DNA from: DSVZ01 sp037439785
Lineage (GTDB): Bacteria; Verrucomicrobiota; Verrucomicrobiia; Limisphaerales; J093
DNA: 64,000 nt
Direction: 5' to 3'
Assembly: GCA_037439785.1 (NCBI GenBank)
Contig: JBBIVJ010000007.1
Location: 65,080-129,079, forward strand
Below the pieces are notes generated by a model that saw only the letters and a program-made list of their open reading frames with translations, had not been told where the DNA came from and did no database searches. The translations under genes were made by a program, and so were the position numbers. Shown here piece by piece: positions 58,572 through 64,000 of this stretch; positions within the stretch are counted from its first letter, which is position 1; each line of letters starts with the position of its first letter.

Positions 58572-59684
58572 TTAGCGGGTGGCCGGGGCCTCGCGGCGGA
58601 CCGGTTCGCGGTTGAGCTGGAGCCGCAACTCGCGGGACTGCTCCTGTGGCCGCTGGGGCAGGTAGAATTTTTCCTGGACGTTGGTCAGGACCCGTGACAG
58701 GCGGGCGGCCAGGAGGCGCTCGCGGAACAGGCCGGGGTTTTTCCGGTACTCGGGTAACTGGTCCTGGAAGGCCCGCGCCTCGGCGGCGATGGCGGTGACC
58801 AGGCGGTTGCTGGCGCCGGCGGCGCGGGCGAGGATGGCCTGGGCCTCGCCGAGGGCCTTGGTGGTCACCTGGTCCTGGTAGCCGAGGGCGTCGCTGATCT
58901 TGCGGCTGCGCTCCTGCTCGGCGGAGTTGACCTCCTCGAAGGCCTGGCGGACATCCACGGGAGTCTTGGTCTCGACGTCGCTGGGCTCGAGGGTGATGCC
59001 CAGATCGGCCTGGGTGATGAGTTGGCGCACGCGTTCGAGGACCCGTTCGCGGAAGCCGGCCTTGTCCTTGTACAGCGCCGCGTCGGCGCTCATTCCGGCC
59101 GAGGCGTAGAGGATGGCGTTGTTGAGGATGTTGGTCAGCAGGGTGGGGGCGTGGGCGAAGCCGAACACGTAGCGCACGGGGTCGGTGATGCGGTATTTCA
59201 CCGTGGCCCGGACGTGGATGATGTTGCCGTCGGCGGTGAGGGTGTAGCCGTCGGCCTCGGGGCGGAGGATGCCCTGGGGGGCGGGTTCCTGGCCCGCGGC
59301 CTCGAGTTCGGGGGTGGTGGCGTGCCAGCCGGCGGTCGAGGTGGCGGTCTGGATTTCGCCAATGGGGATGCGGACGACCTCGTTGATGGGATAGGGCCAG
59401 GCCCAGTGCCAGCCGGGTTTCTTGAGCTGCTCGGGGCCGGTACCGACGGGGCGGCCGAACTGGAGGACGATGGCCAGTTGGTTGGGCTGAACCACAAACA
59501 TGCCCGAGCAGAGGAACGCCAGGACCAGGCCGGCCATGAGGACCTTGACGAGGCGGAAGCTGCTGCCGAAGGTCTCGGCCAGGGCCTGGGAGCTGGCGTC
59601 GTCCGCGCCGGCGGACAGCGGGGGCGTGGGCGGGGCCGGGGGGCCGGGGGGCGGCGGGGTGGAGGGCATGGGGGGCTCGCTCAT
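58572..59684 (-). CDS. hflK: SPFH/Band-7 protein, HflK-like
   Basis: A 370-residue protein. A Pro-rich cytoplasmic N-terminus of about 40 residues is followed by one membrane helix (about 45-63) and an SPFH domain beginning VVQPNQLAIVLQFGRPVGTG. The middle holds VKYRITDPVRYVFGF and LTNILNNAILYASAG, and a coiled-coil stretch (LGEAQAILARAAGASNRLV) lies near the end. In E. coli, HflK/HflC assemble into a cage around FtsH. No ftsH is in the window. It lies 14 bases after the HflC gene and 13 before the ATPase. Confidence 0.88.
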   Translation of the reverse strand: MSEPPMPSTPPPPGPPAPPTPPLSAGADDASSQALAETFGSSFRLVKVLMAGLVLAFLCSGMFVVQPNQLAIVLQFGRPVGTGPEQLKKPGWHWAWPYPINEVVRIPIGEIQTATSTAGWHATTPELEAAGQEPAPQGILRPEADGYTLTADGNIIHVRATVKYRITDPVRYVFGFAHAPTLLTNILNNAILYASAGMSADAALYKDKAGFRERVLERVRQLITQADLGITLEPSDVETKTPVDVRQAFEEVNSAEQERSRKISDALGYQDQVTTKALGEAQAILARAAGASNRLVTAIAAEARAFQDQLPEYRKNPGLFRERLLAARLSRVLTNVQEKFYLPQRPQEQSRELRLQLNREPVRREAPATR

Positions 59685-59698
59685 GGATCAAGCTCCGC

Positions 59699-60598
59699 TC
59701 ACTGGCCGTGGCCGGCGGGCGCGACGGCGTTCTGGAGCAGGTCAAAGGGCGGGGTGCGGGGGTCCAGCACGAGGGTGGCGCGTTCCTTGAGGGCCTGTTC
59801 CAGGGCGTCCAGCTTGAGGAGGAACACGGCCAGTTCGGGGTGTTGCTCGAAGGTCTTGAGCTGGGCGGCGGCCCGGGCTTCGGCCTCGCCCAGGATTTCC
59901 CGGGCGCGGCCCTCGGCCCCGGCCAGGATTTCCTCGCGGCGCCGGTCGGCCTCGGAGCGGATGCGGATGGACTCGCGTTCGCCCTCGCCCTGGAACTGCT
60001 TCACCAGCCGTTCGCGCTCGGCCTTCATGCGGTCGAAGACCTTGGTGGTGATGCTCTCGGGCAGGCCGATCTGCTTGACGCCCAGCAGGACGATCTCGAC
60101 GCCGAAGTTGGTGGTGGCGACCCGGATTTCGCGGAGCATCTCCGCTTCGATCTGGTCAAAGCGCAGCGACTGGGGGTCCACCGAGATGAAGTCGGCCAGA
60201 GGATGGTTGCCGACGGTGTTGTTCTTGGCGGTGCGGAGCTGGATTTCGAGGTTGCGCTCGGCCTCGGTGAGGTTGTCGCCGAACAGCTCGAGGAACTTGC
60301 GCGGGTCCTGGACGCGCCAGCCCAGGAAGACGTCAATCACGATGATCCGACCGTCCGCGGTGGTGGTCTGTTCGTACTTTTTCTCGAGGTTGCGGATGCG
60401 GTTGTCGTAGCGGTGCACGTTTTGGAGGGGCCAGGGCAGGCGGAAGTACAGGCCCGGCTCTTCGATGCTCCGGGTGTGCCGGCCCAGGGTGGTGACGATC
60501 ACCACCTCGGTCTGCCGCACCTGAAAGGCGAAGAGCATCGAGGCGAAGATGAGGACCACCAGGGCGCCGGTGGCGAGGGTGACGGGGTTTTTCTTCAT
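59699..60598 (-). CDS. hflC: SPFH/Band-7 protein, HflC-like
   Basis: A 299-residue protein. An N-terminal membrane helix (MKKNPVTLATGALVVLIFAS) leads into an SPFH domain: VRQTEVVIVTTLGRHTRSIEEPGLYFRLPWPLQNVHRYDNRI, then IIVIDVFLGWRVQDPRKFLELF, and a coiled coil KAERERLVKQFQGEGERESIRIRSEADRRREEILAGAEGRAREILGEAEARA, typical of HflC. The open frame begins at 60640, but the ATG at 60598 starts the helix. It is in the middle of the SPFH triad, 38 bases after the large SPFH gene. Confidence 0.9.
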   Translation of the reverse strand: MKKNPVTLATGALVVLIFASMLFAFQVRQTEVVIVTTLGRHTRSIEEPGLYFRLPWPLQNVHRYDNRIRNLEKKYEQTTTADGRIIVIDVFLGWRVQDPRKFLELFGDNLTEAERNLEIQLRTAKNNTVGNHPLADFISVDPQSLRFDQIEAEMLREIRVATTNFGVEIVLLGVKQIGLPESITTKVFDRMKAERERLVKQFQGEGERESIRIRSEADRRREEILAGAEGRAREILGEAEARAAAQLKTFEQHPELAVFLLKLDALEQALKERATLVLDPRTPPFDLLQNAVAPAGHGQ

Positions 60599-60636
60599 GG
60601 CAGGGTCGGCAACAGCTTGGGTTCGGCCGCGGGGGG

Positions 60637-62517
60637 TCAACGGGAGGTCGGGCTCGGGGCCGGCAAGGTCACGTCCAGCAGGTCCTGCCGGATGCGGTCC
60701 TCGAGGTTGAGGGTGACCACTTCGTGGGTGTTGCTGGGCACGATCACGTACTTGCGGGAGGACGCCAGGGACCGGCTGACCGTCTCCAGGTACGTGCGCA
60801 GGCGGTACACCTCGGGGGAGGCCTGGAAGGCGAGGACCTGGTTGGTGAAGCGGGCGGCGGTGCCGGCGGCCAGGGCGGTGAGACGGGCGCGGAGGGCCTC
60901 GGCCTCGTGGACCTTGCGGGCGGCCTCGGCCTCGGCCAGGGGGACGTGCTCGGCGGCGTAGGCCTGGGCCAACAGGTTGGTGGCCTCGCGCTCCTGGAGC
61001 GCGCCCAGCACGCGCTCGAAGTCGGCAGCCACGTTGACGGGGGGGTGGATGCCGTGCAGGCCCACAAAGAGGATGCGCACCCCCAGCCGGTGGGCATCCG
61101 CCCGGGCCTGGAGCCGCTGGCGCAGTTCTTCGCTGGCGGCGCGGCGCCCGCGGCCCATGATCTCATCGAAATCCACGTTGACCAGGTAGCGGGTCACCTC
61201 GCGCTGGGCCAGGAACTGGAGGAGCTGGCCGGCGTTGGCGTGGCCGTAGGTGAAGGCGCGCAGGTCGGCGATCTGATATTGCACCGGCATGTTCACGGTC
61301 AGCAGGTTGACCGGCACGGCCTGTTCCCCCTCGACGGCATTGGTGCCGCCGCGGGCGTCCTTGCTGGCCACGATGAGGTTGAACTCCTCCCGGGCGTGGG
61401 GTTTGGTCCAGAGCAGCACCCGTTGCTCGGCAAATTCCTCCCCTTCGATGATGCCCACGGTGAAGTGCTGCACCCGCTCGGTGAGGTGGCGCTGCACCCG
61501 GTCCACCGGCCAGGGCCATTTGAGGTGCGGTCCCGGACCGAGCACCTCGCGGCCGGGCACGGGCCGGCCCCAGCGCTGGAGCAGCGCCTGTTCGCCGGGT
61601 TCGATGAACACGAAGCAGGTGGACAGCAGCAGCACGGTCAGTTGCCCCAGCACCAGCCAGACAAAGGCCCGCTCCAGGAAGCGGTAAAACCAGGTCTGCG
61701 AGACCTTGAAGCCAAACTGGTAATCCAGCGCCTGCGCGGCGGTGGTGATCAACCCCCCCGGCTGGCTGAGCACCCCCACCAGGCGGCTCTCGTACAGGGG
61801 GTGGACCGCCTGGTCCCTGAAGCGCGGGCGGTAGATTTCCAGGACCAGCGTGACCAGGTTTTCCACCGCCACCAACCCCAGCAGGACCACCAGCCCGCGG
61901 GCGGCATACCGGTCCACCTGCGGGTAGCCCGCCCAGCCGGCCGCCTCGACACCGGCGGTCACCACGCACCACAACGACCCCAGCAACAGGTACGCGGCCT
62001 GGGGGCGGAGAAAGGGCTGTTGCTGGAGACGCGCCAGCACGGCGGAGTACTTGCCCACCTGGAAGTACACCAGCGCCAGCAGGCCGTAGAGGGTCAGCGC
62101 CACCGTCGCCTGCTGCGGCGTGGCCGGGCGGTCCTGTCCCACCCACGGCCACAGGACATACACCGCCGCTCCCTGGCCCAGCAGCAGCAGGAGGGCAAAA
62201 CCCGGGACGAAGAACTTCTCGAACTGCTCGCGCGCCCGCCGCGCGGGGAATTGGTCGGCGTCCGGCGTGGTGAAGAGCGAGGCGGTGGTGGCGGTCTTGC
62301 GCAGTTCGTCGAATTCCAGCCGCTCGAGCCGCTCGCGTTCGACCAGCCGCATCTGGAAGTACGCCACCAGGGCCACCAGGAAGCCCAGGCCCATGAACAC
62401 GGCCGCGACCAGGCCCGTGGCCGAATGGGCGTAGCGGGCCAGGAACACCGCCGCCACCGTCAACACCAGCAGCAGCACCCAGTTGACCAGTCCTTTGCCG
62501 GAAACGTTCGCGTCCAT
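60637..62517 (-). CDS. Polytopic SPFH protein (HflK-like domain on a multi-helix membrane domain)
   Basis: A 626-residue protein. Seven membrane helices (about 12-31, 35-56, 102-125, 138-160, 175-198, 206-228, 284-304) precede an SPFH domain (about 303-520). The domain contains CFVFIEPGEQALLQRWGRPV, HLKWPWPVDRVQRH and VNMPVQYQIADLRAFTYGH. A coiled coil (HEAEALRARLTALAAGTAARF) and a basic tail follow. Normal HflK has a single helix, so this is a large variant. It lies 38 bases before hflC and 4 bases after the ABC permease. It could anchor a bigger membrane assembly. Confidence 0.85.
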   Translation of the reverse strand: MDANVSGKGLVNWVLLLVLTVAAVFLARYAHSATGLVAAVFMGLGFLVALVAYFQMRLVERERLERLEFDELRKTATTASLFTTPDADQFPARRAREQFEKFFVPGFALLLLLGQGAAVYVLWPWVGQDRPATPQQATVALTLYGLLALVYFQVGKYSAVLARLQQQPFLRPQAAYLLLGSLWCVVTAGVEAAGWAGYPQVDRYAARGLVVLLGLVAVENLVTLVLEIYRPRFRDQAVHPLYESRLVGVLSQPGGLITTAAQALDYQFGFKVSQTWFYRFLERAFVWLVLGQLTVLLLSTCFVFIEPGEQALLQRWGRPVPGREVLGPGPHLKWPWPVDRVQRHLTERVQHFTVGIIEGEEFAEQRVLLWTKPHAREEFNLIVASKDARGGTNAVEGEQAVPVNLLTVNMPVQYQIADLRAFTYGHANAGQLLQFLAQREVTRYLVNVDFDEIMGRGRRAASEELRQRLQARADAHRLGVRILFVGLHGIHPPVNVAADFERVLGALQEREATNLLAQAYAAEHVPLAEAEAARKVHEAEALRARLTALAAGTAARFTNQVLAFQASPEVYRLRTYLETVSRSLASSRKYVIVPSNTHEVVTLNLEDRIRQDLLDVTLPAPSPTSR

Positions 62518-62521
62518 GGGA

Positions 62522-63484
62522 TCAGCTCAATTCGCGGTCCTGAAACAGCACCGCCGCCACCGCCAGCACCGCGCCCAGGTAGGCCAGGCCGTAACCGGCC
62601 GCGCGGGCGACGTACCCCCAGGGGATGGTCTTGTCCATGCCCAGGGCATCCGCCATCCAGAACAGTTGCCAGTTGGGCAGCAGCGTGTACGGCACACCGG
62701 CCCAGACCTCCCCCGCTTCCACCCGCGTGCCGAACAGGTAGTCCGACAACAGGCCCAGCAGGAACAACGCCGAGCACACCGCCAGCGTTGGCAGCATGTC
62801 CAGCCGGGTCGAACACGCCAGGGCCAGCCCCGCCAGCAGCCAGACCGCCAGCAGCAGCAGCACCATGGCCGGCACCAGCCGCCAGTCCACCACCCGCGGG
62901 TTGGTGAAGGGGATCACCTCCGGCTCGACCAGGAAGGCCAGATACAGGAAGCCCAGCGTGGTCAGCACGCAGGCCGCCAGCACGGTGGTGGTGGTGAAGA
63001 CCCGGTCCAGGAAGTAATTGGCAAATCCCCCCACCAGGTACGCCAGCACCAGCATCCCGAAGTACACGGCCAGCGCCAGGTTGTCCGCGTCGCCATAGGC
63101 ATCAAAGGCCATGCGACTGGCCAGCAGCGCGGCCACCGCCGTGAAATAGACCAGCACCGTCAACGCCGCCGCCAGGCCCGCGTACTTGGCCAGCAGAAAC
63201 TGGAGCCGGCCGACCGGCTTGGCCAGCACCGCCAGGGCCGTGCCGGAGCGGACTTCGTGCGCCAACGTGGCCGAGGCGCTGAGCACCGCCCCCACCAGCC
63301 CCGCCAGCAACATCCCTGCCAGCGTGCTGTCCTTGACCAGCTTCGGGTCGTCCCCAAAGCCGAAGTACGGCACCGCGGCCAGAAACACATTGAAGCCGCC
63401 GGCCGCGGTCATCAGCAGCAGGAACACCGGCTGCCGGACCAGCTCCTGAAACGTGTTGCGGGCAATGGTTAGAAACTGCCGCAT
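62522..63484 (-). CDS. ABC-2-type transporter permease
   Basis: A 320-residue membrane protein with about six to seven helices. It opens MRQFLTIARNTFQELVRQPVFLLLM, the typical ABC-2 (NosY-like) entry, followed by GFNVFLAAVPYFGFGDD, LAHEVRSGTALAVLAKPVGRLQFLLAKYAG and YFLDRVFTTTTVLAACVLTTLGFLY. No ATP-binding subunit is encoded nearby. It is the first gene of the five-gene minus-strand operon. Its partner ATPase may be elsewhere, or this may be an unusual stand-alone permease. Confidence 0.85.
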   Translation of the reverse strand: MRQFLTIARNTFQELVRQPVFLLLMTAAGGFNVFLAAVPYFGFGDDPKLVKDSTLAGMLLAGLVGAVLSASATLAHEVRSGTALAVLAKPVGRLQFLLAKYAGLAAALTVLVYFTAVAALLASRMAFDAYGDADNLALAVYFGMLVLAYLVGGFANYFLDRVFTTTTVLAACVLTTLGFLYLAFLVEPEVIPFTNPRVVDWRLVPAMVLLLLAVWLLAGLALACSTRLDMLPTLAVCSALFLLGLLSDYLFGTRVEAGEVWAGVPYTLLPNWQLFWMADALGMDKTIPWGYVARAAGYGLAYLGAVLAVAAVLFQDRELS

Positions 63485-63866
63485 GGCGCCTTGCGAGCCG
63501 GGAATCTTAAGTCGCCCTGGGGTGATTGCAACGGGTTAATCCCCCGGCGCAGTCCCGCCGGCTGGCGCGGCGCATTAAACCCGCCGCGCGGGGCGCGCCA
63601 ATGTGCGTCTGAGGGCACATTGGCCGCGGCGGCTGGAAGGCAGTGAGCAGTGGGCAGTCGCCCGTGGGCAGCCCCATGAAGTCAGGAGTGGGGAGAGGCA
63701 GTCTGGCATCCGGCATTCGCTTCCCTCGAGCCTCGATGGCGCAGGGCTCGTCCGCGGTTCGACCCCCGGGAAGTTGAAGGCCGTCATCCGACCTCCGGCC
63801 TGGCTTCCGCCATTTTGAGTTTCTGAGCTTTGGCTTGGGAGTCGTGTGCAGAACGGCACCGCCCCC
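63485..63866. other. Intergenic region at the window end
   Basis: About 380 bases with no supported gene. They contain the repeat core CTGGCATCCGGCAT (63703-63716), the inverse of the repeat near 47553. Promoters of the SPFH operon should lie at its left edge, but I see no convincing hexamer pair. Confidence 0.4.
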
Positions 63867-64000
63867 TTACCGTACCCGCAGGCGGAAGAAGCCGCGGGGC
63901 TGGGCGGGGGACAGATGCGCCACCCCGTTGGTCGCCCCCTCCACCGGCTCCCACGCCGGCGCCTCCAGGCTCGCCGCCCGTTCGAGCACCGCGTTGGTCC
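63867..64000 (-). CDS. 3' end of an exported protein with the lineage C-terminal tail (partial)
   Basis: The minus-strand frame ending at TAA (63869-63867) runs to the window edge. The visible 43 residues read LERAASLEAPAWEPVEG near the start and end RGFFRLRVR. The W-x-P-V phrase followed by F-F-R-L-R near the end matches the C-terminal small domain of the exported proteins ending at 2976 and 49658. The bulk of the gene lies outside the window. Confidence 0.75.
   Translation of the reverse strand, partial: TNAVLERAASLEAPAWEPVEGATNGVAHLSPAQPRGFFRLRVR

Noticed and set aside
62522..63484. Looking for an ABC ATP-binding subunit to pair with the permease
   Set aside because: None is encoded in the operon or on the visible flanks. 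The neighbour at 63867 is an exported protein tail.
1..64000. tRNA, rRNA, tmRNA, CRISPR arrays, insertion sequences, prophage genes and replication origins
   Set aside because: No cloverleaf, ribosomal signature, spaced repeats, transposase or integrase motif, or DnaA-box cluster was recognised by eye. Small RNAs could have been missed.

Overview
The window looks like a chromosomal segment of a high-GC member of the Verrucomicrobiota, probably of the Pedosphaera/Limisphaera side of the phylum. This is inferred from gene content and style: many exported proteins ending in an F-F/Y-R-x-R tail, DUF2723 and DUF1080 proteins, a GH2/GH16 repertoire, and almost no Shine-Dalgarno sequences. No rRNA, tRNA, CRISPR array, insertion sequence or prophage was recognised. 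Most genes are ordinary core or lineage genes. The accessory parts are a decayed restriction-modification patch, an exported carbohydrate-active set, and a stomatin-like/metal-ATPase operon.

Layout. 0-7.3 kb: pyrH and frr, then exported proteins (an unknown, a TIM-barrel glycosidase-like protein, a pectate-lyase-like beta-helix, a GH16 glucanase and a DUF1080 protein). 7.3-11.7 kb, minus strand: a GT4 glycosyltransferase, an unusual HEAT-repeat/thioredoxin fusion and a Gfo/Idh/MocA oxidoreductase. 11.9-14.5 kb: a damaged patch with a BglII-type restriction endonuclease gene broken by one in-frame amber codon, its intact methyltransferase partner, and a zinc alcohol dehydrogenase pseudogene with an internal deletion. 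14.6-22.5 kb: panC-nadB, hisC, and rarA with a 5-formyl-THF cyclo-ligase and RNase Y. 22.5-32 kb: an exported methyltransferase, TPR proteins, a GH2 enzyme, rpmB, a lipoprotein, PilT and an HTH-metallo-beta-lactamase fusion. 32-34.2 kb: an acetyltransferase and a degenerate CPBP membrane protein. 34.2-39.8 kb: msrA and the phosphate module pstS-pstC-pstA-pstB-phoU behind a four-unit, 11-bp-period Pho box. 39.9-47.5 kb: an exported unknown, a trypsin-like protease, a DivIC/FtsB-like protein, a DUF2723-TPR protein and a sigma-factor remnant. 47.7-56.4 kb: a tandem-repeat exported protein, a Tat-exported aldo/keto reductase, an FKBP isomerase and a three-gene polysaccharide/envelope cluster. 56.5-63.5 kb: a tight five-gene minus-strand operon of an ABC-2 permease, three SPFH proteins and a His-rich P1B ATPase. 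The last 134 bases are the 3' end of another exported protein.

How the genes work together. pst-phoU is a complete phosphate uptake and sensing unit with its own Pho box. The GH16, beta-helix, DUF1080, GH2 and Gfo/Idh/MocA genes suggest use of plant- or algal-type polysaccharides and 3-keto sugars. The GT4, methyltransferase and YfhO-like genes at 52.1-56.4 kb look like one envelope-glycan unit. The SPFH/P1B-ATPase operon is the best candidate here for a poorly described system: it would pair membrane scaffolds with a metal pump and a permease.

A recurring signal is a sigma-70-like promoter whose -10 hexamer ends 6-8 bases before the start codon, which predicts widespread leaderless transcripts.
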